A stretch of DNA of 35,918 nt from Bacteroidota bacterium (GTDB lineage: Bacteria > Bacteroidota > Bacteroidia > B-17B0 > Aurantibacillaceae). The stretch covers positions 1 to 35,918 of the forward strand of contig JAQZBQ010000023.1 of assembly GCA_029237825.1 (NCBI GenBank), read 5' to 3'. This document shows, one piece after another, positions 27,075 to 35,008 of the stretch. The notes under the pieces are model-generated. The model saw only the letters and a program-made list of their open reading frames with translations. It searched no databases and was not told the origin of the DNA. The first letter of the stretch is position 1. Every line of letters starts with the position of its first letter. A program made the position numbers and the translations under genes.

Positions 27075-29219
27075 TTAAATTTTAATTCCGATTATGCTCA
27101 CGTCGTCTACCTGATCATGTTTGCTCTTCCATTCCGCAAACGCCTTCTCTAATAATTCTTTCTGCATTGCTAAGGGCAAACTTGCATTGCGAATAAGCAT
27201 TTCCATCAGAGGCTTATATTTAAGTTTCTTTCCTTTAGGTCCGCCAAACTGGTCCGCGTAGCCGTCTGTACTCAGGAAAACAACGTCGCCTTTCTTAAGT
27301 TCTATGAAGGTAGATGAAAAGGGCACTTCTGTTTCCAGGTATAAACCAATTGGCATTTTATCAGGCTTGTATTCAAAGATCTCGTTTTCCCGCACAACCC
27401 ATAAAGGGTTATTTGCTCCGGAAAATTCCAGGGTGTTATCCAGCTTGTTCCAAACACAGAGAGCGATGTCCATGCCATCTTTTTGTTGTGTTACGCCCTT
27501 TTGCTCGAGCGCGTTGATAATCTTTGACCGTAATTTATTTAATATCTGGTCAGCTTTAAAAATTTTATTTTCAACTACAATTTCGTTTAGAAAACTATTC
27601 CCCAGCATGCTCATGAAACCACCCGGAACACCGTGACCTGTGCAATCAGCCAGCGCAAAAACCGAACGGCTATTAGGCGTGTTATAAGCCCAGTAAAAAT
27701 CGCCGCTAACTATGTCCTTTGGCTTAAATAAAATAAAATGCTCTTTTGATACTTTATTCCATACATCTTCACCTGTTAACACCGCCTGCTGAATCCGTTT
27801 CGCGTAGTTGATACTATCAATGATTTCTTTTTGTTTTTCGTCAACCAACTCTTTCTGGTGAACAATTTCTTCCTTCTGCATTTCTACCTGGAGCTTCTGA
27901 TTTTCAATAATGGTATTCTGCCTTTTGGTTACCTGCAGACGGTTAAAAATAAATACGGCCACACAAAACAGAATCAGTACACCTCCATATAAAGCGTAAC
28001 GCTGGGTTTTTTCCTGTTGGAACCTCACATCCGTTATTTTCTTATCCGCTTCTATACGAATACTATCAGCTACCACTTTCTTTTCGTATGCATATTGCAA
28101 TTCCTTTTGGATGGATGCTTTCTTACTTTCAAGATTATTGATGCTGTCGTTCATTTTTTGACGAAGCACACGCATCTGGTAGGCGCCTTTGTAATTACCG
28201 GTTCTTTCATAGATGCGACTCAGCAAATTACTCGCACTACTGATGAATTCAGGAAAGCCCAATTCCTGAAATAATTTCAAACTTAACTCTCCCTTTTCAA
28301 TGGCAGGCTTCAACTTACCTGTTAAAAAATACACATTGGCGATATTACTTAAGGACACCGCAATACCCTTTTTAAAATCTAAACTCTGTGCCATTTCAAG
28401 GTTATCTTGATAGGTTTTTAAGGCCAGGTCATACTTTTTTTCCGATTCATAAATGAGCCCAATTTTAATATTGGTTTGCAATAAATTGAATTTGTCACCG
28501 ATCTCCGTTTGGAGAGATCTGGCCTTTTCGAAATAATGGTATGCTAAAGGAATGTTGTTTTGTTGGCTGTAAATCAGGCCAATGTTACTGTACGAAATAG
28601 CCGATAACTGCTTGTTGTCGAGTTTCAGGAGAATCCTCAAACCGGATTGGTAATACCTCAAGGCTTTAGGAAAATCCTTTTGCTTGAAATAAACCAATCC
28701 AATATTGTTATAACATACGGCTACACCTTTTTGATCATTAATTTTTTCCCGCACTTTTAAGCTTTGGTGGTAGTAATCCATCGCGCTGGCTACATCACCA
28801 ACATCCTCGTAGACCGACCCAATATTATTTAACGCTTTACCAAGCCCTATCTGATCATTTATCTCACGGCAAAGTTTTGCACTCCTGCGGTAACTGTCGA
28901 GTGCTAAAGCGATATTCCCCTGTTCGTCTGCAACGTAACCAATATTATTGATAGCAAGAGACAGGTACTTTTGATAAAAGCGAATTGTTGCAGGATCATT
29001 TTTAGAAACTCCTATCTCACAAGCCACCCGGATTGTATCCCAATACCCAATCCTGAAAATTGCTTCTTCCTCGCCAACCAGTTTCAACAACTGAATGCGA
29101 AGTGTATCGTTTGGTGTGGTTTTAATGACCTGTTTTAAAGAATCAATATTTTCACTAAACAGTAAGCTGTTTGTAAAAAAAAAGAGGATGAAAAGAGTCT
29201 TATAAAAAACAGAGCCCAT
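27075..29219 (-). CDS. TPR sensor with SpoIIE-type PP2C phosphatase domain
   Basis: 714 residues. Signal peptide (1-22), about seven TPRs (about 85-360), one membrane helix (about 405-424), a coiled-coil linker (about 425-475, with IDSINYAKRIQQAVL), and a SpoIIE phosphatase (about 490-714). The phosphatase has the metal-binding acids SGDFYW, ADCTGHGVPGGFMSMLG, and STDGYADQFGG with final DDVSIIGI. TPRs would sense a partner in the periplasm and control the cytoplasmic phosphatase, which in known systems dephosphorylates STAS anti-anti-sigma factors. The gene starts 8 bases after radA and is probably co-transcribed with it. The RsbW-like protein at 4273 could be the opposing kinase, but that is inference. 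Confidence 0.9.
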   Translation of the reverse strand: MGSVFYKTLFILFFFTNSLLFSENIDSLKQVIKTTPNDTLRIQLLKLVGEEEAIFRIGYWDTIRVACEIGVSKNDPATIRFYQKYLSLAINNIGYVADEQGNIALALDSYRRSAKLCREINDQIGLGKALNNIGSVYEDVGDVASAMDYYHQSLKVREKINDQKGVAVCYNNIGLVYFKQKDFPKALRYYQSGLRILLKLDNKQLSAISYSNIGLIYSQQNNIPLAYHYFEKARSLQTEIGDKFNLLQTNIKIGLIYESEKKYDLALKTYQDNLEMAQSLDFKKGIAVSLSNIANVYFLTGKLKPAIEKGELSLKLFQELGFPEFISSASNLLSRIYERTGNYKGAYQMRVLRQKMNDSINNLESKKASIQKELQYAYEKKVVADSIRIEADKKITDVRFQQEKTQRYALYGGVLILFCVAVFIFNRLQVTKRQNTIIENQKLQVEMQKEEIVHQKELVDEKQKEIIDSINYAKRIQQAVLTGEDVWNKVSKEHFILFKPKDIVSGDFYWAYNTPNSRSVFALADCTGHGVPGGFMSMLGNSFLNEIVVENKIFKADQILNKLRSKIINALEQKGVTQQKDGMDIALCVWNKLDNTLEFSGANNPLWVVRENEIFEYKPDKMPIGLYLETEVPFSSTFIELKKGDVVFLSTDGYADQFGGPKGKKLKYKPLMEMLIRNASLPLAMQKELLEKAFAEWKSKHDQVDDVSIIGIKI

Positions 29220-29227
29220 AAAATTAT

Positions 29228-30610
29228 TTACCCAAACAAGCTACTGAATACCTCTTCCATTTTAGTAACAGCAATGATTTCAATTTTATAATGCCTGGTA
29301 TCGAGTCCTTTTAGGTTATATGAAGATATATAAATTTTTTCAAACCCTAATTTCTGGGCCTCAGAAATACGTTGTTCGATACGGCTCACCGGCCTGATTT
29401 CACCGGTTAAACCCACTTCGGCGGCAAAGCAAATGTTCTGTGCAATTGGCAAATCTTCATTACTGGAAAGAACGCCGCAAACTAATGCCAAATCAATCCC
29501 GGGGTCTTCCACTTTAATACCACCCGCAATATTGATGAATACATCTTTTGCCCCTAGACGAAACCCACAGCGCTTCTCCAGCACTGCCAGCAGCATAGAT
29601 AACCTACGCAAATCAAATCCTGTGGATGAACGTTGGGGTGTCCCATAAGCCGCACTACTCACCAAGGCCTGCGTTTCAATTAATAATGGCCTGTTACCTT
29701 CAAGCGTGGCAGCAATGGCTACGCCGCTGGTGGCATCTTTTCGGTTGGTAATTAAAATTTCGGATGGGTTTAAAACTTCCTTTAAACCATCGCCATTCAT
29801 TTCATAAATACCCATTTCATTGGTACTTCCAAAACGGTTTTTGGTAGCCCGTAACAAGCGGTAAATATGATTACGGTCACCTTCAAATTGTAAAACCGTA
29901 TCAACCATGTGTTCCAAAACTTTAGGGCCAGCTAAGCTTCCTTCTTTGGTGATATGACCAATCATAAAAACAGGAACATTGGTTTCTTTGGCAAACCTCA
30001 GAAATTCAGCAGCACATTCACGTACCTGGCTTACGCTGCCCGGACTGCTTTCAATATAACTTGTATGAATGGTTTGAATGGAATCAATGATTACCAATTG
30101 CGGCTGAACTTTTTCAATTTGCGTAAAGATGTTTTGCGTATTGGTTTCCTGAAGGATGAAGCAGCTTTCGGTTGTCATACCAATGCGTTCGGCCCGCATT
30201 TTTATTTGTTGTTCGCTTTCCTCGCCACTCACATACAACACGCGTAAATTCTTTAAACGCAAGGCCAGCTGGAGCATAAGCGTTGATTTTCCAATCCCGG
30301 GTTCGCCACCAAATAAAACCAGGCTACCGGGAACTACACCCCCGCCTAACACCCGAGGTAACTCTTGTCCCGGGACCTGAATTCGCGGATACTCTGTTAA
30401 TCCGATTTCCTGGAGGAGTACAGGTTTGTTAGATTGGTGCCGTTCATTCTTATTCGTGGAAAATAGCTGTAAACGATCGTTTTTAGTTTCCTTTTGAACA
30501 ATCTCCTCAACCAGGGTATTCCATTCACCGCAACTGTTGCATTTACCCGCCCATTTTGCAGCCTGCGCACCACAACTCTGACAGAAATATGTTGTTTTTG
30601 TTTTTGCCAC
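29228..30610 (-). CDS. radA: DNA repair protein RadA (Sms)
   Basis: 460 residues, full length. RadA is a RecA-related ATPase and hexameric helicase that promotes branch migration in recombination repair. The N-terminal zinc finger has C10, C13, C24 and C27. Walker A is GGEPGIGKSTL (101-111), followed by the RadA-specific KNRFG motif (near 257) and a C-terminal Lon-protease-like domain. The start is GTG at 30610; no upstream in-frame ATG fits. A -7 box lies 19 bases upstream, and the sequence AAGG right before the GTG is the only SD-like stretch noted here. It heads a two-gene unit with the TPR-SpoIIE phosphatase. Confidence 0.95.
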   Translation of the reverse strand: MAKTKTTYFCQSCGAQAAKWAGKCNSCGEWNTLVEEIVQKETKNDRLQLFSTNKNERHQSNKPVLLQEIGLTEYPRIQVPGQELPRVLGGGVVPGSLVLFGGEPGIGKSTLMLQLALRLKNLRVLYVSGEESEQQIKMRAERIGMTTESCFILQETNTQNIFTQIEKVQPQLVIIDSIQTIHTSYIESSPGSVSQVRECAAEFLRFAKETNVPVFMIGHITKEGSLAGPKVLEHMVDTVLQFEGDRNHIYRLLRATKNRFGSTNEMGIYEMNGDGLKEVLNPSEILITNRKDATSGVAIAATLEGNRPLLIETQALVSSAAYGTPQRSSTGFDLRRLSMLLAVLEKRCGFRLGAKDVFINIAGGIKVEDPGIDLALVCGVLSSNEDLPIAQNICFAAEVGLTGEIRPVSRIEQRISEAQKLGFEKIYISSYNLKGLDTRHYKIEIIAVTKMEEVFSSLFG

Positions 30611-30629
30611 CTTAGTAATTTTAGTAAAT

Positions 30630-30637
30630 CAAAATTA
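30630..30637 (-). promoter_or_regulatory. -7 promoter box for radA
   Basis: TAATTTTG on the minus strand, exact TAnnTTTG, 19 bases before the GTG at 30610. A small inverted repeat (ATAGCAA / TTGCTAT, 30647-30664) lies just upstream, about where -33 contacts would be. Confidence 0.5.
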
Positions 30638-30714
30638 CGTGATGTAATAGCAAATGGTTGCTATATTTTGTAGCTAAATTCAACAACTCGGATCAGTAAA
30701 AAAGTTGAAATGGT

Positions 30715-31722
30715 TTAAGACAGCCTGAAAGTGCTTTTTACCCCAAGGTTATCAAAATTCTCCTGAAGCCAGTTCGTGCAGGATTTATATCCAAGGTCTT
30801 TGAGATACATCATGAAATCCCAGCTCGTATTGAGTTTGGATGACAGATTCAATTCGCTCAGTTCGGCATCAGCACTAATGTTATGAAGGAATATAGGTTT
30901 TAATGCTCCGTCGAGGGTAATTCCTTTCCCCACCAATTCCTGTTTAAACTGAATTAATTTTAATTCAAGCAACAAGGATGAGTTAAAACTAAGTTCATTG
31001 ACACGGTCACGGATCTCTTCAATTTTACCGGGAACATTTTTGATATTTTTCGGATTGATCTGAATAAGAAGGATGTCGTCTGTTTCTTCTGTATGATCAA
31101 TTAAGGGTTGAATTAAGGGGTTCCCACTGTAACCACCGTCCCAATAATACTCGCCGTCTATTTCCACTGCTTCATACATATAAGGCAAACAGGCAGAAGC
31201 TAAAATTGCTTTTGCGGTAATTTCATCGTGACCAAAAATGCGGGCCTCACAAGTTTTAACGTTGGTAGCGCAAACAAATAATTTTGGTGGATTAATTTTA
31301 TGCAATTCCTCAAAATCAATCACTTCATTCAGGATTTTGTCCAGCGGGTTATACTGCATAGGGTTTAGTTGCTTGGGCGTAAAATTTTCAGTGCTCATGC
31401 TAAACAACTTGTAACTTGGAGAGAAATCCATGTTTCCGGGACTCATCATTTTATCGAACCAACTCGGCTGAAGTGGTGATAACTTACCCGCCTCAGAGAT
31501 TTTATGCCAGAATTTCACAAGCGTATGTTTCGCTAAATTTCTTCCGCCTTTTTTTAAACCATAAATGGTACAAACCCCATTCATTGCTCCTGCACTTGTA
31601 CCACATACACCGTCTATTTCAATGCGCTCATCATCCAATAGTCTGTCTATCACTCCCCATGTATAGGCACCATGAGCGCCACCGCCCTGCAGGGCTAAAT
31701 CAATTTTTTTCACCTGTGACAT
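30715..31722 (-). CDS. Patatin-like phospholipase
   Basis: 335 residues. The patatin fold shows the oxyanion loop QGGGAHG (about 12-18), the nucleophile elbow GTSAG with S43, and the catalytic aspartate in WDGG (about D195). No signal peptide, so it is probably a cytosolic or inner-membrane-associated lipid acyl hydrolase. Length fits the RssA/ExoU-like bacterial group. It lies 114 bases downstream of dnaX on the same strand, but its own -7 box 26 bases before the ATG suggests separate transcription. The natural lipid is unknown. Confidence 0.9.
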   Translation of the reverse strand: MSQVKKIDLALQGGGAHGAYTWGVIDRLLDDERIEIDGVCGTSAGAMNGVCTIYGLKKGGRNLAKHTLVKFWHKISEAGKLSPLQPSWFDKMMSPGNMDFSPSYKLFSMSTENFTPKQLNPMQYNPLDKILNEVIDFEELHKINPPKLFVCATNVKTCEARIFGHDEITAKAILASACLPYMYEAVEIDGEYYWDGGYSGNPLIQPLIDHTEETDDILLIQINPKNIKNVPGKIEEIRDRVNELSFNSSLLLELKLIQFKQELVGKGITLDGALKPIFLHNISADAELSELNLSSKLNTSWDFMMYLKDLGYKSCTNWLQENFDNLGVKSTFRLS

Positions 31723-31748
31723 AAATTCTTCTAAATAAAATTGTTAGC

Positions 31749-31756
31749 CAAACTTA
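31749..31756 (-). promoter_or_regulatory. -7 promoter box for the patatin gene
   Basis: TAAGTTTG on the minus strand matches TAnnTTTG, 26 bases before the ATG at 31722. An inverted repeat (31773-31793) occupies the -33 area. Confidence 0.5.
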
Positions 31757-31772
31757 CACAAAAAATGAATAG

Positions 31773-31793
31773 CATTTTTACAGGATAAAAATG
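31773..31793. repeat. Inverted repeat between dnaX and the patatin gene
   Basis: CATTTTTA and TAAAAATG (8 bp, perfect) with a CAGGA loop. It is AT-rich and lacks a strong T-run, so it is a weak dnaX terminator candidate or an operator overlapping the patatin promoter. Confidence 0.4.
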
Positions 31794-31836
31794 TAACGCT
31801 ATGAAAGGATAATTAAAATGGATTTAGGTGTGCAAT

Positions 31837-33549
31837 TTAATATTCAATATCCAGATCAAAACGCTTCTTCAGTTCTAAAAGCGCCGGGTTTTTTTCCGCC
31901 ATTAATTTGAATTTGTCGGCAGGCTTATAGGCTTTAACTTCACCTATAATCTCTGAAACTTTTATCTCCAACTGAAGCTGACGGTTTCGTGCCAGTTTCC
32001 GCAGGTCGTCGAGCATGTCCTGTTTAATACCAACAAGCATTTCTTTCTGAACTTCATTATTGAGTTCTATTAGAATTGTTTTGTCGCTTAAAGAAATTTT
32101 ACTTGACGTAAGCGTAGCATACAACTGCTTATTCCCATTTTTATTCTTTTCTTCAGCAAACAGCTTAACCGCGGTCATAGCTGAATCATTAGTCAATTCA
32201 ACATCGGTGTTTTCTACGTCCTCACTTATCACTTTAGCCTCCGATACAACGGATTGGTTTTGCTGCATTGTATTTTGCAGCATAAACTGAGATTTAATTT
32301 TTAACTCTGAAAACCCAACAACCGGTTTATTACTTGTTTGAACAACAGGCTGCGCCGAAAATTTGGCAGGTGCAACAGCAGATTCGATTGCCTTTACTGC
32401 GGGTTGAGTCCCAAACTCTGAATTTAACTCATTTTTTTTTTCCGCATCCATGGGTGCGGCGTTCAAATAACTGATTTGCATCAGGGCCATTTCAACCTGC
32501 AACCTTTGATTCTTCGCTGATTTGTAATGAATGTCGCACTTATTTATTACTGCGAGTGATTTAAGAAGAAAAGGTATTGGACACAATTGGGCTTGCTGTG
32601 CAAAACGTTGTTTCAATGATTCGCTCGCCTCAAGCAATTGAACTGTGAACTGATCTTTGCTCACCAATAAATTACGAAGGTGTTCTCCAAAACCAATGAT
32701 GAAGTTATGACCGTCAAACCCTTGTTTAAGAATTTCATCGAACGTAACCATTACCTCTGGTAATCGCCCATTTAGCGCAGCGTCTGTCAGCTTAAAATAA
32801 TATTCATAGTCAAGAACATGAAGGTTCTCTACGACTGCTTTATACGTCAAGTGATTTCCTGTGAAAGTAACCATTTGATCAAAAATGGAACAGGCATCAC
32901 GCAAACCACCATCCGCCTTTTGAGAAATGATCTGTAATGCTTCAGGTTCAAAGGTTATATGTTCGGTATTGGCAATATGAACTAACTGTTCGGTAATATC
33001 CTCTGTTTTAATTCTGTTAAAGCTAAAAACCTGGCAACGGGATAAAATTGTCGGAATAATTTTATGCTTCTCAGTTGTTGCCAAAATAAACTTAGCATGT
33101 TTAGGCGGTTCCTCCAGTGTTTTCAAAAAAGCATTGAAAGCAGCATTCGATAACATATGAACCTCGTCAATTACATACACTTTGTAATCACCTAATTGCG
33201 GTGCAAAACGCACCTGGTCAACAAGATTCCGAATATCTTCAACAGAATTATTTGAGGCAGCATCTAGCTCATAAACATTTAATGATGCTCCTGAATTAAA
33301 CGAAAGGCACGATTCACAGGCATCGCATGCTTCTCCATCAGAAGTTAAATTGGTACAGTTAATGGTTTTAGCGAATATCCTCGCGCATGTAGTTTTACCA
33401 ACACCCCTCGGACCACAAAACAAATATGCCTGTGCAATTTTACCGTTTTTAATGGCCTGCTTTAAAGTATTGGTTATGTGACTTTGTCCAACAACTGTAT
33501 TAAAGTGCTGGGGACGATACTTCCGCGCTGATACTATAAAATCATCCAT
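31837..33549 (-). CDS. dnaX: DNA polymerase III subunit gamma/tau
   Basis: 570 residues, the clamp-loader ATPase of the replisome. Walker A GPRGVGKTT (46-54), a zinc site with C65, C75, C78 and C81, Walker B DEVHMLS, and the SRC motif in IPTILSRCQVFSF are present. Domain III ends near residue 365 with VEMALMQISYL. The remaining about 200 residues form the less conserved tau-specific part that normally binds helicase and polymerase. Exactly at this border (codons 370-373, GAA AAA AAA AAT) lies an A10 run, and both shifted frames stop within a few codons, so a gamma-like product of about 373 residues may be made. ATG at 33549; a near -7 box (TAACTTTA) lies just upstream. Confidence 0.95.
   Translation of the reverse strand: MDDFIVSARKYRPQHFNTVVGQSHITNTLKQAIKNGKIAQAYLFCGPRGVGKTTCARIFAKTINCTNLTSDGEACDACESCLSFNSGASLNVYELDAASNNSVEDIRNLVDQVRFAPQLGDYKVYVIDEVHMLSNAAFNAFLKTLEEPPKHAKFILATTEKHKIIPTILSRCQVFSFNRIKTEDITEQLVHIANTEHITFEPEALQIISQKADGGLRDACSIFDQMVTFTGNHLTYKAVVENLHVLDYEYYFKLTDAALNGRLPEVMVTFDEILKQGFDGHNFIIGFGEHLRNLLVSKDQFTVQLLEASESLKQRFAQQAQLCPIPFLLKSLAVINKCDIHYKSAKNQRLQVEMALMQISYLNAAPMDAEKKNELNSEFGTQPAVKAIESAVAPAKFSAQPVVQTSNKPVVGFSELKIKSQFMLQNTMQQNQSVVSEAKVISEDVENTDVELTNDSAMTAVKLFAEEKNKNGNKQLYATLTSSKISLSDKTILIELNNEVQKEMLVGIKQDMLDDLRKLARNRQLQLEIKVSEIIGEVKAYKPADKFKLMAEKNPALLELKKRFDLDIEY
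32432..32441 (-). promoter_or_regulatory. Putative slippage/frameshift site in dnaX
   Basis: Ten A on the coding strand, within codons E370-K-K-N373. A -1 shift, or a transcript with one extra A, reads AAA then TGA. A transcript with one A less reads ATG AGT TAA. Both give a gamma-length protein (373-374 residues). A homopolymer at this place is the known cause of gamma production by transcriptional slippage in Thermus thermophilus dnaX. Confidence 0.6.
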
Positions 33550-33622
33550 GTTTACACTCTAAAGTTACTGTTTATTCGCCCATAAAAAAGGTTAAATTAT
33601 CAACTGAATGTGAATAAGTCGA

Positions 33623-33630
33623 TATATTTG
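33623..33630 (+). promoter_or_regulatory. -7 promoter box for the carboxypeptidase-regulatory-like gene
   Basis: TATATTTG, exact TAnnTTTG, 20 bases before the proposed CTG start at 33651. The spacing equals that of other genes here and supports the upstream start. Confidence 0.55.
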
Positions 33631-33650
33631 GAAACACTAAAGCTGCATTC

Positions 33651-34349
33651 CTGAAACTCAAATTTCATATACTTTTTGCATGTAGTTTCTTGTTGAACTT
33701 CCTGAGCTCTGCTCAATCGGTTATTGTAGGTACAGTAACCGAACCAGATAGTATTACTCCAATGCCATTTGTGTACGTAATTAATGCTACTACGGGTCAT
33801 GGGCAAATGACTGATGGAAATGGGAAATTTACTGTGATTGCTCAGGATAAGGATTCGGTGATATTCTCTTTTGTAGGTTATGTGAGATTGAAGATTCCTG
33901 CGGATAAACTAAATAAAGGTTTTTATAAAGAGAGTAAAGTGGTGATGGTAGAAACGGCTTATAAATTAAACCAGGTGGTTGTAAGCGAATTTAAGCTTAA
34001 GCCTTATGAAAAAGACTACATGAAACGTGTTATCCAGGGATCCAAAACTTCCGTGGTGAATGCAATGGAAAGTCCGATATCCGCGTTATACATGCAGTTT
34101 AGCCAGAAAGGAAAAGAACAGAGAAAGCTTGCTAAGATATTCGAAGAAATATTTATACAGGAAGAAGTGGCAAAAAAGTTCAATGCAGCTACCTTGCGGA
34201 AGCTTACGGGTGATGAATCCGTTGATTTTGAAAAATTCAGGAAGTATTGTTATTATTTAAGTAACGACTACATTGTGAATCATGATGGGTATGAATTGTA
34301 TTCCCGCATTATGGATTGCTACTATCGCTGGAAAGAGGAAAAGAGGTAG
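33651..34349 (+). CDS. Secreted protein with carboxypeptidase-regulatory-like domain, probable CTG start
   Basis: 232 residues if started at CTG 33651. The first usual start codon (TTG at 33690) would cut the signal peptide to a few residues. The frame reaches up to a TAA at 33615-33617 without ATG or GTG. From the CTG it reads (M)KLKFHILFACSFLLNFLSSAQ, a complete signal peptide, and a -7 box lies 20 bases upstream. The mature part begins with a carboxypeptidase-D regulatory-like beta sandwich (VIVGTVTEPDSITPMPFVYVINATTGHGQMTDGNG, split here only by residue class; about 25-110) of the kind found in TonB-dependent and cargo proteins. A helical, charged C-terminal region (about 120-232) follows. 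A point mutation that destroyed an ATG is the alternative. Function unknown. The stop directly abuts the stop of purN. Confidence 0.72.
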   Translation: MKLKFHILFACSFLLNFLSSAQSVIVGTVTEPDSITPMPFVYVINATTGHGQMTDGNGKFTVIAQDKDSVIFSFVGYVRLKIPADKLNKGFYKESKVVMVETAYKLNQVVVSEFKLKPYEKDYMKRVIQGSKTSVVNAMESPISALYMQFSQKGKEQRKLAKIFEEIFIQEEVAKKFNAATLRKLTGDESVDFEKFRKYCYYLSNDYIVNHDGYELYSRIMDCYYRWKEEKR

Positions 34350-34913
34350 TTAAATTATTTTCTCAATTGCTTTTGGAAAAAATTCAAATTCCAGTTTCCT
34401 GACTTTTGCCGAAAGTGATTCAGGGGTTTCATTATCTGACACTTCACATTTTGCCTGCAGGATTACCTCACCTTTATCGTACTCCTTGTTCACGTAATGA
34501 ATTGTAACACCGCTCTCCTTTTCTTTATTCTCTAATACGGCCCTGTGAACGTGCATTCCGTACATGCCTGCCCCGCCATACTTTGGCAGCAAAGCCGGAT
34601 GAATATTAATTATTCTGTTGGGGAAAGCCCTAATGAAAGCCTCGGGTATTTTTAAAAGAAATCCGGCGAGTATGATGATATCTATTTTCTCCGTTTCAAG
34701 AAATTCAATGATTTTGGAAGTGTATTCGTATAAAGCGGACTTTGAAATGATCTGAACATTCTTTTTATATTTTTCTGCCCTTTCGATCACACCGGCTTTA
34801 TCTGAATTCGTTACCACCAATTTAATTTTTATCCGCTTATCATTGGCAAAATAATTAAACAGATTCTCAGCATTGGTACCTTCTCCTGAGGCAAATATGG
34901 CAACATTCTTCAT
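34350..34913 (-). CDS. purN: Phosphoribosylglycinamide formyltransferase
   Basis: 187 residues. It transfers a formyl group from 10-formyl-THF to GAR, the third step of purine synthesis. The phosphate loop ASGEGTNAENLF (8-19) and the catalytic Asn-His pair in NIHPALLPKYGG and Asp in EYDKGEVI are present. The ATG at 34913 (MKNVAIFASGEGT) is the usual PurN start. A longer frame to 34976 would start inside the terminator hairpin of the neighbouring gene and adds a hydrophobic stretch foreign to the family. A possible promoter (TTAATTTG with TTG 17 bases upstream) precedes it. Its stop directly adjoins the stop of the convergent gene. Confidence 0.94.
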   Translation of the reverse strand: MKNVAIFASGEGTNAENLFNYFANDKRIKIKLVVTNSDKAGVIERAEKYKKNVQIISKSALYEYTSKIIEFLETEKIDIIILAGFLLKIPEAFIRAFPNRIINIHPALLPKYGGAGMYGMHVHRAVLENKEKESGVTIHYVNKEYDKGEVILQAKCEVSDNETPESLSAKVRKLEFEFFPKAIEKII

Positions 34914-34962
34914 GTGGCAGAAACAAATTAAAACCGTGGGCGAAAATACAATTTTTATAAAC

Positions 34963-34993
34963 AAAAAGAGCTTCACTGATAGTGAAGCTCTTT
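34963..34993 (-). terminator. Intrinsic terminator after the PKD/T9SS protein gene
   Basis: Perfect 13-bp stem (AAAGAGCTTCACT / AGTGAAGCTCTTT) with a three-base loop. On the minus strand it is followed by T5, G, T3. It lies 16 bases after the stop at 35009. Confidence 0.88.
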
Positions 34994-35008
34994 AAACTGA
35001 AGTTGAAT

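Noticed and set aside
34914-34976. 21-residue N-terminal extension of PurN
   Set aside because: It begins inside a terminator stem and precedes the standard PurN start MKNVAIFASG; a signal-like extension makes no sense for a cytosolic enzyme.
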